A stretch of DNA of 64,000 bases from Glycomyces terrestris (GTDB lineage: Bacteria; Actinomycetota; Actinomycetes; Mycobacteriales; Micromonosporaceae): positions 1 through 64,000 of the forward strand of contig NZ_RSEB01000008.1 in assembly GCF_003933745.1 (NCBI RefSeq). Reading direction: 5' to 3'. The notes under the pieces were generated by a model. It did no database searches, was not told where the DNA came from, and saw only the letters and a list, made by a program, of their open reading frames with translations. A program made the translations under genes and the position numbers. Positions 35,725 to 45,279 of the stretch are shown in pieces (the stretch's first letter is position 1; every line of letters begins with the position of its first letter).

Positions 35725-36237
35725 GTGACCGGCCCCGACTTCGACCTCAGCCAGCTCAAGCTGCCCGAGCCGCAGCAACTGGAGGCGTACTTCGCGCTCA
35801 CCGAGGCCGTGAGCCTCCTCCAGCACCAGGTCGAGCAGCAGCTCCGGGCCGAAGGCGGGATCAGCACCGTCCAGTTCCAGATCCTCATGGCGCTCAACGG
35901 CGCCGGGCAGCTCACCATGACCCAGCTCGCCGACGGCGTCGTCTACAGCCGCAGCGGCCTCACCTATCAGGCCGGACTCCTCGAGAAGGCCGGCCTCGTC
36001 ACCCGCGGCCCCAGCCCCGAGGACGAGCGCGCCACCCTCGTCGCCATCACCCCCAAGGGCCGCGACACCGTCGCCAAGGTCCTCCCCGGCCACATCGAGG
36101 TCACCCGCCGCCTCCTCTACGAGGCGGTGCCCGCCGCCGACCTGCGCCGCCTGCGCGACATCATGTCCCGCGTCCGCGACCACATCCGCGAAGAGCCGCC
36201 CCGCTCGGCCGCGCCCCGCCGCCGCCGGACCTCATAA
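35725..36237 (+). CDS. MarR-family transcriptional regulator
   Basis: A 170-residue dimeric winged-helix repressor. The DNA-binding region is LTMTQLADGVVYSRSGLTYQAGLLEKAGLVTRGPSPEDERATLVAITPKGRD, with the beta-wing DER motif. The GTG start follows GGGGG. Divergent from the reductase; the operators between them are its probable sites and imply autoregulation. It has no obvious sensing cysteine, which suggests ligand rather than thiol control. Confidence 0.9.
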   Translation: MTGPDFDLSQLKLPEPQQLEAYFALTEAVSLLQHQVEQQLRAEGGISTVQFQILMALNGAGQLTMTQLADGVVYSRSGLTYQAGLLEKAGLVTRGPSPEDERATLVAITPKGRDTVAKVLPGHIEVTRRLLYEAVPAADLRRLRDIMSRVRDHIREEPPRSAAPRRRRTS

Positions 36238-36308
36238 GGATGGAGTCCGGGGATGGTCCCGGAGACGCCGCGAGGGGCGCCCCACGGCACCCCTCGGCAG
36301 CGGAAACG

Positions 36309-37619
<1,311 letters not shown>

Positions 37620-37721
37620 TCACCCGATTACTTGATAAGCCTACTGGCATTCGTTTATCTGGGGTAACTGCAGCCCTGAGCACTATGAGGCGGGTCCCCG
37701 TCACACCGTAGAGTCGAGCGG

Positions 37722-38546
37722 GTGAACGTCGTCGTGTTGACACTCGTGGAGTCCGACTGCTCGAACCCGGGGCCGCGCACCCAGGCGCTGCACCTGGCCG
37801 ACGAGCTCAAAGCCCGCGGCGCGACCGTGCGCACCGTCGAGGCCCGCACCCCCGAGGAGATCGACGCCGTCGTCGAGGACCCCGACGAGCGCATCGTCCT
37901 CGCCGCCGACACCGACGAGCAGGTCAACGCCGTGCTCGCCCGCCTCACCCGGCTCGCCCTGCCCGCCCCCAGCAAGCGCCCCGAAGGACTCCCCGACGGC
38001 CGCACCGTCCCCGACCTCCCCGCGCTCGCCGTCCTCCCGCTCAGCGGCACCCCCGGCATCGTGGTCCGCCTCGGCCTCCCCGAGAAGCCCGCCGACGTCG
38101 CCGAGGCCGTGGCCTCCGGCACCGTCAAGCGCACCGACCTCATGCGGCACGACGGCGGCGGCGTCGCCGTCGACGGCGTGCGCCTCGGCGGCGGCGACCG
38201 GCCCTGGCGCGGCGTCGTCAACCTCGACGACGTCGTCCTCGCCGACGGCAGCGAGCAGATCCTCGCCTGCGTCGTCGCCAACGCCGACGGGTACGCCGCC
38301 GCCGACGACATGGTCCTCGCCGAACCCGACCCCGCCGACGGGAAGATCGACGTCGCGGTCGCCGTCCCCGTCACCGTGGGCCGCTTCAGGAAGCGCCTGC
38401 GCATCGAGGTCCGCCGCGCCAAGGGCCGCGCCGTCGCCGTCCACCCCGCCGACAAGGTCACCTACATCCAGGACGGCCTCGCCGGCGAACTCGGCCGCAA
38501 GCGCACCTGGTGGATCGAGCCCGGCGCCGCCGGCTGGTACGCCTGA
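37722..38546 (+). CDS. Conserved hypothetical protein, possible lipid-kinase-like fold
   Basis: A 274-residue protein divergent from purA, GTG start. The N-terminal half alternates strands and helices around acidic sites (ERIVLAADTDEQVNAVLARL). The C-terminal half (DMVLAEPDPADGKIDVAVAV...RLRIEVRRAKGRAVAVHPADKVTYIQDGLAG) resembles the beta domain of diacylglycerol/NAD-kinase-like proteins. The glycine-rich GGDGT signature is absent, so catalytic activity is doubtful. I recall a diacylglycerol-kinase-like gene beside purA in streptomycetes; this may be a degenerate relative. Confidence 0.55.
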   Translation: MNVVVLTLVESDCSNPGPRTQALHLADELKARGATVRTVEARTPEEIDAVVEDPDERIVLAADTDEQVNAVLARLTRLALPAPSKRPEGLPDGRTVPDLPALAVLPLSGTPGIVVRLGLPEKPADVAEAVASGTVKRTDLMRHDGGGVAVDGVRLGGGDRPWRGVVNLDDVVLADGSEQILACVVANADGYAAADDMVLAEPDPADGKIDVAVAVPVTVGRFRKRLRIEVRRAKGRAVAVHPADKVTYIQDGLAGELGRKRTWWIEPGAAGWYA

Positions 38547-38762
38547 ACCAGGGTCCCGCGCAGACGCCAAGCGCCCGAACGGCATCCCGTGCCGGCCACC
38601 GCGCCTCCCGTGCCGTATCGACCGCTGTGCCCGACCTCGCCACCTGATCGAAATCCGATCGTTATCTGGGTGAGGCATGCTGGTCAGCGCCCATAAGGCA
38701 GCGTTCTCGAATCGACAGCCCGGGTGCTGACCCGGCGACGGCGAACATGGAGGTGGCGTGCA

Positions 38763-39524
38763 GTGGCGGCGGAGTACTCGAGTTTCGTGGCCATCGGCGA
38801 CAGTTTCACCGAGGGCGTCGGCGACCCCGACCCCCACGGCGACCGCGACCGCGGCTGGGCCGACCTCTTCGCGGTGCGCGCCGCCGAGCAGTGGCCCGGC
38901 TTCGCCTACGCGAACCTCGCCATCCGCGGCCGCCTCTTCGACCGCATCGTCGACGAGCAGGTCGTCCCCGCGATCAAGCAGAGCCCCGACCTCGTCTCCT
39001 TCGCCGCGGGCGGCAACGACGCGCTGCGCCCCGGGTTCAACCCGGTCCAGCTCGCCACCCGCGCCCACGAGGTGGTGCGCCTCTTCAAGGCCTCCGGCGC
39101 CGAGGTCGTCCTCTTCACCTGCGCCGACGTGACCCCGCACATCCCCGGGATGGCCATGCTCCGCAAGCGGTTCATCACCACCAACGACGCCTACAAGAAG
39201 GTCGCCAAGCGCCACGGCGCGATCCTCGTCGACCTGTGGGCCGACCGCGCCTTCGACGACCCCCGCCTGTGGTCCGTCGACCGCCTCCACCTCAACACCC
39301 TCGGCCACCAGCGCGTCGCCCACGACGTCTGCCTGGCCCTCGGCGTCGAGCCCGACCCGGCATGGCTCGCCCCCCTCCCCGCCGTCCCGCGCCCCCGCCG
39401 CGAGATGAACGGCGTCCAGTGGGCGGGCAAGCACCTGGCCCCCTGGGTCAAGCGCCGCCTCACCGGCAAGTCCTCAGGCGACACCGTCCACCCGAAGCGC
39501 CCCGAACTCACCAAGGTGAAGTGA
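38763..39524 (+). CDS. SGNH/GDSL-family hydrolase
   Basis: A 253-residue esterase/lipase-type hydrolase. The block I nucleophile is in IGDSFTEGVGD, the block III asparagine in AAGGNDALRPG, and the catalytic Asp/His in SVDRLHLNTLGH. No signal peptide, so it is predicted cytoplasmic. GGAGGT (38749-38754) eight bases before GTG 38763 sets the start; an upstream in-frame ATG at 38724 is disfavoured. The basic C-terminal tail (~215-253) is unusual and could contact membrane or nucleic acid. It lies just upstream of a tiny membrane-protein frame. Confidence 0.85.
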   Translation: MAAEYSSFVAIGDSFTEGVGDPDPHGDRDRGWADLFAVRAAEQWPGFAYANLAIRGRLFDRIVDEQVVPAIKQSPDLVSFAAGGNDALRPGFNPVQLATRAHEVVRLFKASGAEVVLFTCADVTPHIPGMAMLRKRFITTNDAYKKVAKRHGAILVDLWADRAFDDPRLWSVDRLHLNTLGHQRVAHDVCLALGVEPDPAWLAPLPAVPRPRREMNGVQWAGKHLAPWVKRRLTGKSSGDTVHPKRPELTKVK

Positions 39525-39528
39525 CCTC

Positions 39529-39624
39529 ATGGCCATCATGTTCAAACTCCTGGCCGTCATGGTCGTCATCCTGACCTGCGCCTTCTTCTTCGGCCTCCTG
39601 TTCAGCAAGGGCCGCCGCCGCTAG
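39529..39624 (+). CDS. 31-residue membrane miniprotein
   Basis: A short open frame four bases after the SGNH hydrolase stop encodes MAIMFKLLAVMVVILTCAFF and continues to a KGRRR tail. That is a single transmembrane helix with positive-inside C-terminus. AAGGTGAAGTGA lies just upstream and could serve as ribosome site. Its stop overlaps the stop of the leftward antitoxin gene. Coding status rests on composition and position only. Confidence 0.45.
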   Translation: MAIMFKLLAVMVVILTCAFFFGLLFSKGRRR

Positions 39625-39905
39625 GCCGCGATGCGCGGGGCGAAGTCGATGACCAGATCGACCTCGAGTGCCGCCGCGAGCCGCTCCAGCAGCGGGATGG
39701 TCGGGGTGACCCCGCCGCCTTCGAGCCGCGAGAGCTGCGGCTGGGTCATGTCGGCCCGTTCGGCGAGTTCGACCTGGCTGAGCCCGAGCTCGGTACGGCG
39801 CTCGTACACCATGCGGCCGAGCAGGAACGAGCGCCGGGCCGCTTCGTACTCCTCGGAGTGCGAGCCGGAGCGTCGCCACACGGTGTGATCCCCTGACCTG
39901 CGCAT
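39621..39905 (-). CDS. XRE-family antitoxin (HigA-like)
   Basis: A 94-residue helix-turn-helix protein: ERRTELGLSQVELAERADMTQPQLSRLEGGGVTPTIPLLERLAAALEV is a textbook XRE/Cro domain. Its start overlaps the upstream toxin stop (TGATG), so the pair is translationally coupled in the toxin-first order typical of HigBA. It is expected to neutralise the toxin and repress the operon through the tandem repeats upstream of it. Confidence 0.88.
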   Translation of the reverse strand: MRRSGDHTVWRRSGSHSEEYEAARRSFLLGRMVYERRTELGLSQVELAERADMTQPQLSRLEGGGVTPTIPLLERLAAALEVDLVIDFAPRIAA

Positions 39906-40276
39906 CACTTCTCCTCCATGTCCCGATCGTAAACGGCGACGGCGTGGTCGTGCCACGACTCGCACTCGATCTGCGCCTGCCGCGCCCGCTCCACCTCCGA
40001 GCGCTCGCGCGGCCGGGTCTTCGCGAAGACCGTGAGCAGCACGATCCGCCGCTCCGGCGCGAGCCAGTAGGTGAGGCGCACCTGCCTGTGCGGCAGGTGG
40101 AACCGGAGCTCCCGCAGCTTGCCGCCGAGATGCAGCGAGTAGGGCTCGCCCAGCTCGCCGCCGAACTCCGCGAGGAGGTCGCCGTAGAACTCGACCCGGT
40201 CGTACTCGGACCTGGGGAGCGTCTCGAGCCACTTGCGCACCTCGGGCTCCAGCTCGATCGAGAAATACCCTTCCAT
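39905..40276 (-). CDS. RelE/HigB-type toxin (Gp49-like, DUF891)
   Basis: A 123-residue small basic protein of the RelE/ParE fold group: EPEVRKWLETLPRSEYDRVEFYGDLL, then GGKLRELRFHLPHRQVRLTYWL, then ERRIVLLTVFAKTRPRERSEVERA. This order is diagnostic of HigB/Gp49-like mRNA interferases that cleave translated mRNA. No Shine-Dalgarno sequence precedes the ATG; the operator repeat reaches the start codon, so the transcript may be leaderless. Confidence 0.87.
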   Translation of the reverse strand: MEGYFSIELEPEVRKWLETLPRSEYDRVEFYGDLLAEFGGELGEPYSLHLGGKLRELRFHLPHRQVRLTYWLAPERRIVLLTVFAKTRPRERSEVERARQAQIECESWHDHAVAVYDRDMEEK

Positions 40277-40306
40277 GCATTCGACGGTATATGCATTCGA
40301 TGGTAT
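40275..40306 (-). promoter_or_regulatory. Tandem 16-bp direct repeat at toxin-antitoxin promoter
   Basis: ATGCATTCGACGGTAT (40275-40290) and ATGCATTCGATGGTAT (40291-40306) are abutting direct repeats differing at one base. They overlap the start of the toxin gene and contain TATACC-like -10 sequence on the minus strand, a natural autorepression site for the HigA-like protein. Confidence 0.7.
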
Positions 40307-40393
40307 AGCTCGTGAGCGACATGCGCAATCGGTTCGAGCCGATCCGGGGGTGGGCGTGGCGGTCGCGGCGGAGACAGGGCATCATGGTTCATT

Positions 40394-41512
40394 GTGGGAC
40401 TCCTCCAGCGTCTGTTGGGGCGCCGGGACACACCTGATTCAGTGCCAGATCCCGCCGCCCAACCCGAACCTGCCAACGAGCCCGAGACGCCGCCCGAGCC
40501 CGGCGCGTCCTCCGGGGCTCTCGACGATGCCGCCCCCGAGAACGGCCCGGACCCCTCGCCGGTCCCCTTGGAGGAGGACAGCATCGCTCCCGCAACGCCC
40601 GTGACCGGACTCCGGCTCGTGCCCGACCTCGAACCCGAGACCCCCGCCCCGGAGCCCGCCGCCCCGGCGCAGCCGGAGTCGTCCGACGCGATCTTCGTGC
40701 CCGAGCGGCCCCGCCGGGAACTGCTCACACTGGACAAGCCCGAGCCGCCCAAGCCCGGCACCGGCCGCGACGAGATGATGCCCCGCATCGACTCCGAGGA
40801 CCTCGACATCGCCGGGTCCCCGCGCGCCGACCTGCGCGCCGCCGGGCTCGCCGTCCCGAAGATGCACCAGCTCGTGCGCCGCGGCGACACCGCCATGTGG
40901 GCCTTCGGGGTCCGCGCCTCCGAGGCGCTGCGCTGGTGGCTCGACATCCGCCAGGCCGCCGAGCAGACCGGCTGGATGCCGGTCCTCCTCGGCCCGCCCG
41001 AGGAGTGGCGCGACAACGGCGAGGCGATCATCCACGAAGGCGACGACGAGCTCGCCCGCGCCGACGAGATCGACGCCGCCGAACTGCTCCACGAGAAAGG
41101 CGCCGAGGCCGGCGAGCCCGCCCGCGGCGTCCCGATCCTGCCCCGCCGCGGCGACTCCGACTTCGCCACCCCGCAGCACGAGGGCCTCCTCGGCCTCGTC
41201 GCGACCGACGCCGGCTGGAAGATCCCCGCCATGTTCCCCTGGAAGGGCTCCACCAACTGGGAGCTGTACGGCGCCGAGCACGCGGCCGTCCTCCGCAGCT
41301 GGAACCGCCGCTTCGAGGCCGAGCTCGTCGCCATGACCTACGACGTCGTCGAGCTGTACGTGCCGCACCCGCCCGCCCGCGAGGAGGCCCTCGCGGTCGC
41401 CTCCGAGGCGTACGCCTACTGCCCCGACCTGCTCGACTCCGGCGTCCCCACCCTCGAGGACCTCGCCGAGCACATGATCAGGTCGAAGGCGTGGTACTTC
41501 CGGTGGACGTAG
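40394..41512 (+). CDS. DUF4253 domain-containing protein
   Basis: A 372-residue protein with GTG start. Residues 1-130 are a Pro/Glu/Ala-rich acidic, disordered region. Residues ~135-372 form the DUF4253 region, with characteristic end motifs YDVVELYVPHPPAREEALAVASEAYAYCPD and a closing WYFRWT. It is a single gene of unknown function. The last codons and the stop lie in the first unit of a 36-bp tandem repeat, so its 3' end has probably been copied downstream. Confidence 0.75.
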   Translation: MGLLQRLLGRRDTPDSVPDPAAQPEPANEPETPPEPGASSGALDDAAPENGPDPSPVPLEEDSIAPATPVTGLRLVPDLEPETPAPEPAAPAQPESSDAIFVPERPRRELLTLDKPEPPKPGTGRDEMMPRIDSEDLDIAGSPRADLRAAGLAVPKMHQLVRRGDTAMWAFGVRASEALRWWLDIRQAAEQTGWMPVLLGPPEEWRDNGEAIIHEGDDELARADEIDAAELLHEKGAEAGEPARGVPILPRRGDSDFATPQHEGLLGLVATDAGWKIPAMFPWKGSTNWELYGAEHAAVLRSWNRRFEAELVAMTYDVVELYVPHPPAREEALAVASEAYAYCPDLLDSGVPTLEDLAEHMIRSKAWYFRWT

Positions 41513-41590
41513 TCCGGCCGGAAGCGGAAGTGGAGCCGGTGGACGTAGTCCGGCCGGAAGCGGAAGCGCAGCCGGTGGACCCGGCCGGGC
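41500..41590 (+). repeat. 36-bp tandem repeat spanning a stop codon
   Basis: CCGGTGGACGTAGTCCGG begins units at 41500 and 41536; a degenerate third starts at 41572. The stop codon of the DUF4253 gene is inside unit one and recurs out of context in unit two. Confidence 0.75.
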
Positions 41591-41615
41591 CGGAGGCCCC
41601 CGGCACGGCGATCCT

Positions 41616-42392
41616 CTACTGAGGACCTTCCGGGGCCCTGCGCACCGCCTCCATCCGGGGGGCCAGGCCGTCGAGGAAGCGGTCGAGGAGGTAGCGCATG
41701 GACTCGTGCGCGCTGATGTCCCACGCCGTCTCGTCGGCGAACACCGTGATGCGCGGGTACCGGCCGGAGGCCACCGCCTTCTCCAGGTACGGCGCCTGCA
41801 TCTTCCACCACTCGCTCTCGGTGGTCTCGGGCGCGTCGTCCGCGCTGTCGCCCAGGAGGTACTGCCGCGCCGTCCCCGTCACCAGGTTCATGACCGCCGT
41901 GACGACGAGGTTCTTCTCGCGGTCGGGCAGGTCGTGCCCCTCGAAGGCGGACAGCGCGAAGTCGTACCCGGCGAGCGAGTCCGGCCCCAGCACCGGCCGG
42001 CGCTGGTTGATCTCCAGCAGCCACGGGTGCGCCTCGTAGACCTCCCACGTGCCCTCGGCGAGCAGCTCCAGGCCCTCGCGCCAGCCCAGCTGCGACAGGT
42101 CCGGCTGGATCCCGTCGAAGCGTGAGATCCGGTCGACCATGAGGTCGATGAGCTCCTTCTTGCCGGGGACGTACCGGTAGATCGTCATCGCCCCGACCCC
42201 GAGCTCGGCCGAGACGCTGCGCATCCCGAAGCACGAGCCCTCGCGGTCGGCCACCGCGATCGCGGCCTCCACGATCCGGTCCACGGTCAGGCGCGGTTTC
42301 GGCCCCGGCCGGCTCGGCTGCGCGCCGTACTCGCGCCAGAGCAGCTCCAGGCTGCGTTTGGGGTCGCCCGCCCCCGTCTGTGGTGTCGCCAT
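41616..42392 (-). CDS. TetR-family transcriptional regulator
   Basis: A 258-residue repressor. An ~28-residue Pro-rich N-terminal arm precedes the helix-turn-helix (LTVDRIVEAAIAVADREG...FGMRSVSAELGVGAMTIYRYVPGKKELIDLMVD). The C-terminal ligand domain resembles the TetR_C_1 tetracycline-type group (WREGLELLAEGTWEVYEAHPWLLEI). Divergent from an ABC-2 exporter that it very likely represses through the paired sites between them. Confidence 0.9.
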   Translation of the reverse strand: MATPQTGAGDPKRSLELLWREYGAQPSRPGPKPRLTVDRIVEAAIAVADREGSCFGMRSVSAELGVGAMTIYRYVPGKKELIDLMVDRISRFDGIQPDLSQLGWREGLELLAEGTWEVYEAHPWLLEINQRRPVLGPDSLAGYDFALSAFEGHDLPDREKNLVVTAVMNLVTGTARQYLLGDSADDAPETTESEWWKMQAPYLEKAVASGRYPRITVFADETAWDISAHESMRYLLDRFLDGLAPRMEAVRRAPEGPQ

Positions 42393-42424
42393 AGGGGCCT
42401 CATGATATCGCGCTTGCTAACCGG

Positions 42425-42457
42425 GTACAGCGTATGCTATTACTGAGTACAACGTAC
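42425..42457. promoter_or_regulatory. Paired TetR operator-like sites
   Basis: GTACAGCGTAT (42425-42435) and GTACAACGTAC (42447-42457) are spaced 22 bp, two helical turns. Between them is TATGCT, a possible -10. They lie between the divergent tetR (start 42392) and exporter (start 42479). Confidence 0.65.
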
Positions 42458-42478
42458 CCGATTCAGGGAGACCAGGCA

Positions 42479-43438
42479 ATGACCACCACGACAGTCGAGG
42501 CCGCCGGCCTCGGCAAGCGATTCAAGGACACGGCGGCCCTCGACGGCTTCGACCTCGTCGCCGAGTCCGGCACCGTGCTCGGCCTCCTCGGCCCCAACGG
42601 CGCCGGGAAGACCACCACCGTCCGCATCCTGACCACCCTGCTGCGCTTCGACACCGGCCGCGCCGCCGTCGCCGGGTTCGACGTCGCCAAGGACGCCCGC
42701 CAGGTCCGCCGCCGCATCGGCCTCACCGGCCAGCAGACCGCGGTCGACGACCTCCTCACCGCCCGCCAGAACCTCGTCCTCTTCGGGAAGCTGTTCCGGC
42801 TGAACAAGACCCGCGCCCGCGAGCGCGCCGACCAACTCCTCGCCCAGTTCGGGCTCGCCGACGCCGCCGACCGCCAGGCCAAGGGCTTCTCCGGCGGCAT
42901 GAAGCGCCGCCTCGACCTCGCCGCGAGCATGATCCTCGCCCCGCAGGTGCTGTTCCTCGACGAGCCCACCACCGGCCTCGACCCGGCCGGGCGCCGCGAG
43001 GTCTGGGACGCCGTCTCCGGCCTCGCCGCCGACGGCACCACCGTCGTGCTCACCACCCACTACCTCGACGAGGCCGACCGCCTCTGCGACCGCATCGCCG
43101 TCATCGACCACGGCCGCAACCTCGTCGACGACACGCCCGCCGGGCTCAAGCGCCGCATGGGCGCCGACCGGCTCGAGATCGTCGCCGCCGACCCGGTCGA
43201 CCTGCCCCTCCTGGAGCAGGTCGCGGCCGCCGTCGCCGACGGGGACGTCGCCGTCGACGAGTCCGGGCCGAGCGTCTCGGCCGCCGTCAAGGACCCCGTC
43301 GCGGCCCTCACCGCCGCCGCGACCGCATTGCAGGACAAGCGGATCGCCGTCGCCGACATCGGCCTGCGCCGCCCCACCCTCGACGAGGCCTTCCTCGACC
43401 TCATCGGCCGCCCCGACCCCAAGGAGGACGCACAGTGA
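42479..43438 (+). CDS. Daunorubicin-resistance-type ABC exporter ATPase
   Basis: A 319-residue ATPase. Walker [15 protein letters not shown], signature [14 protein letters not shown], Walker [14 protein letters not shown] and switch [14 protein letters not shown] are intact, followed by the C-terminal extension of DrrA-like proteins (to residue 319). It pairs with the next gene, an ABC-2 permease, to export a drug or lipid. AGGGAGA precedes the ATG. Its stop overlaps the permease GTG start. Confidence 0.9.
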   Translation: MTTTTVEAAGLGKRFKDTAALDGFDLVAESGTVLGLLGPNGAGKTTTVRILTTLLRFDTGRAAVAGFDVAKDARQVRRRIGLTGQQTAVDDLLTARQNLVLFGKLFRLNKTRARERADQLLAQFGLADAADRQAKGFSGGMKRRLDLAASMILAPQVLFLDEPTTGLDPAGRREVWDAVSGLAADGTTVVLTTHYLDEADRLCDRIAVIDHGRNLVDDTPAGLKRRMGADRLEIVAADPVDLPLLEQVAAAVADGDVAVDESGPSVSAAVKDPVAALTAAATALQDKRIAVADIGLRRPTLDEAFLDLIGRPDPKEDAQ

Positions 43439-44271
43439 CCGCACTCGCCCCGCTCCCCGACGAGACCCTCGCCGGACGCGTGAAATGGACCCTCCACGAC
43501 TACCGCGCCATCGTCGGCCAGGAGTTCACCCACCTGTGGCGCCAGCCCGCGAACTTCCTGTGGGCCCTCGGCTTCCCGATCGTCATGGTGCTCCTGTTCG
43601 TGTACGTCTTCGGCTCCGCCATGGACGTCACCGGCCAGGGCGCCGGCGTCGACTACGTCGCCTACGCCATGCCCGGCATGTTCGCCATGACCATGGCCTT
43701 CGGCTTCACCAACACCGCCTGGGCGGTCGCGGACATGAAGGAGAAGGGCTTCATCGACCGCGTCCGCTCGATGCCCATGGCCTCCTCCGCGGTCGTGGTC
43801 GGCCGCAACCTCGCCGACACCATCCACGCCGTCCTCGACCTGCTCGTGCTCTTCCTCATCGCCCTCGCCATCGGCTGGCGCAGCGGCGGCACCGCCTGGG
43901 AGACCCTGGGCGCCTTCGCCCTCCTCATCTGGCTGCGGTTCGCGCTCATCTGGGTCGGCATCTGGATGGGCCTGCTCGTCAAGGGCGTCGAGCAGGCCGG
44001 GAACCTGTTCGCCGTCGCCTTCCCGTTCGGCATGGTCTCCTCCGTGTTCACCCCGCCCGAGCTCATGCCCGGCTGGCTCGGCGCCATCGCCGCCTGGAAC
44101 CCGGTGTCCGCCACCGCCACCGCCATCCGCGAGCTGTTCGGCAACCCCGTCGCCGCCGGCGCCTCCTGGCCCGAGCAGCACGCCGTCCTCGCCGCCGTCG
44201 TGTGGCCGCTGCTCATCACCGCGGTCTTCCTGCCGCTCGGCGTGCGCCGCTTCCGCGACCTCGGTCGCTAA
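43435..44271 (+). CDS. ABC-2 type exporter permease (DrrB-like)
   Basis: A 278-residue permease with six predicted helices, including an ABC-2 C-terminal signature region ([23 protein letters not shown]...[18 protein letters not shown]). The GTG start overlaps the ATPase stop (GTGA), implying coupling. A hairpin 24 bp after the stop closes the unit. Substrate unknown; the TetR partner suggests a toxic compound as inducer. Confidence 0.9.
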   Translation: MTALAPLPDETLAGRVKWTLHDYRAIVGQEFTHLWRQPANFLWALGFPIVMVLLFVYVFGSAMDVTGQGAGVDYVAYAMPGMFAMTMAFGFTNTAWAVADMKEKGFIDRVRSMPMASSAVVVGRNLADTIHAVLDLLVLFLIALAIGWRSGGTAWETLGAFALLIWLRFALIWVGIWMGLLVKGVEQAGNLFAVAFPFGMVSSVFTPPELMPGWLGAIAAWNPVSATATAIRELFGNPVAAGASWPEQHAVLAAVVWPLLITAVFLPLGVRRFRDLGR

Positions 44272-44294
44272 GCGCCCGAAGGAAACCGGGAAAG

Positions 44295-44324
44295 ACGGGC
44301 CCGCGCTCGACGGCGCGGGCCCGT
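44295..44324 (+). terminator. Hairpin terminator of exporter operon
   Basis: 12-bp perfect stem (44295-44306 with 44313-44324) with a 6-nt loop, followed by TTCC; 24 bp after the permease stop. Confidence 0.75.
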
Positions 44325-44368
44325 TCCGCCTGTGTGACAATCGAGGCACGACCACCTCTGGAGGGCAC

Positions 44369-44941
44369 ATGTCGCAGGCACCGCACGAGTTCACCGCGTC
44401 CCTCGACGGCGGCGCCGAACTGCGCCCGCTCGTGCCCGCCCTCGCCGCGGAGATGACCGCCCACATGGACCGCGGCCGCGACTTCATCGGCCGGTACGTC
44501 GCCATCGCCGACGTCTGCGCCGACGTCGAGGGCACCCGGAGGCTCCTGGAGGCCTACGCCGCCAAGGCCGAGGCCGACACCGGCCGCATCTGGGGGATCT
44601 GGCTCGACGGCGTCCTCGTCGGCGGCGTCCTCTTCCGCACCTTCGACACCCGCATGGAGACCGCCGAGGCCGGCTGCTGGCTCGAGCCCGCCGCCGTCGG
44701 CCGCGGCCTGGTGACCCGCGCGGTCACCGCGATCATCGACTGGGCCGTCGAGGAGCGCGGCATCCACCGCGTCGACTGGTACGCCGCCGTCGGCAACACC
44801 GCCAGCCTGAACGTCGCCCGGCGCCTCGGCATGACCAGGGAGGGCGTCCTCCGCGACGCCTACCTCCACCGCGGCGAGCGGTACGACATGGAGGTCTGGT
44901 CGGTCCTCGCCCCCGAGTGGCGCGGCGCGAAGACCGCCTGA
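44369..44941 (+). CDS. GNAT-family N-acetyltransferase (RimJ/RimL type)
   Basis: A 190-residue acyl-CoA-dependent acetyltransferase. The central strands GIWLDGVLVGGVLFRTF, the CoA-binding region CWLEPAAVGRGLVTRAV and the late NTASLNVARRLGMTREGVLRDAYLHRGERYD are typical of ribosomal-protein or aminoglycoside-type acetyltransferases of the RimL group. GGAGG lies before the ATG. Substrate not assignable. Confidence 0.85.
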   Translation: MSQAPHEFTASLDGGAELRPLVPALAAEMTAHMDRGRDFIGRYVAIADVCADVEGTRRLLEAYAAKAEADTGRIWGIWLDGVLVGGVLFRTFDTRMETAEAGCWLEPAAVGRGLVTRAVTAIIDWAVEERGIHRVDWYAAVGNTASLNVARRLGMTREGVLRDAYLHRGERYDMEVWSVLAPEWRGAKTA

Positions 44942-45279
44942 CCGCGGCGGCCCGCCCGGCCGAGAGGTTTATCGATATCGATTCAATATCGAATCCGACG
45001 CGATCGTGGGAGCGGTTGCGAACAGCCGGGTGCTATCGACGCATTTCTCCGCATCAGTACCCCCGCATCGGCCGTTCGGCGGCCAGACAATGCTTCCAAA
45101 CTGCGATAACGTTCGTCCAATCACGGGGTCGCGCACCCGCGCGGCGGTCATCCCGCCGCGTCGTCGGCCCCGGGTACCGGCGTCCGGGGCGCCCCGATCG
45201 GGCGTTCCGAGCGGCTCTCGGTCGCGACCCGACATGAGCGTTCTCACCCTCGAACGACCCCTTCGAAAGCAGCACCGAC
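44942..45279 (+). promoter_or_regulatory. Upstream region of peptide-binding lipoprotein with operator-like repeats
   Basis: This 338-bp gap has no supported gene. At 44971-44995 an AT-rich island holds the palindrome ATCGATATCGAT (44971-44982) and the inverted repeat GATTC-N6-GAATC (44980-44995). ATATCGATTC/ATATCGAATC also occur as direct repeats 11 bp apart. These are likely regulatory for the gene at 45280, though they lie nearly 300 bp away. Confidence 0.4.

Noticed and set aside
41513-41622. Continuation of the DUF4253 protein in another frame through the 36-bp repeat
   Set aside because: Would need a frameshift; family homology ends at WYFRWT with the proper stop at 41512.
44332-44338. 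Second ECF41 -35 element (TGTCACA on the minus strand)
   Set aside because: It points into a terminator region with no gene downstream on that strand and no matching -10.
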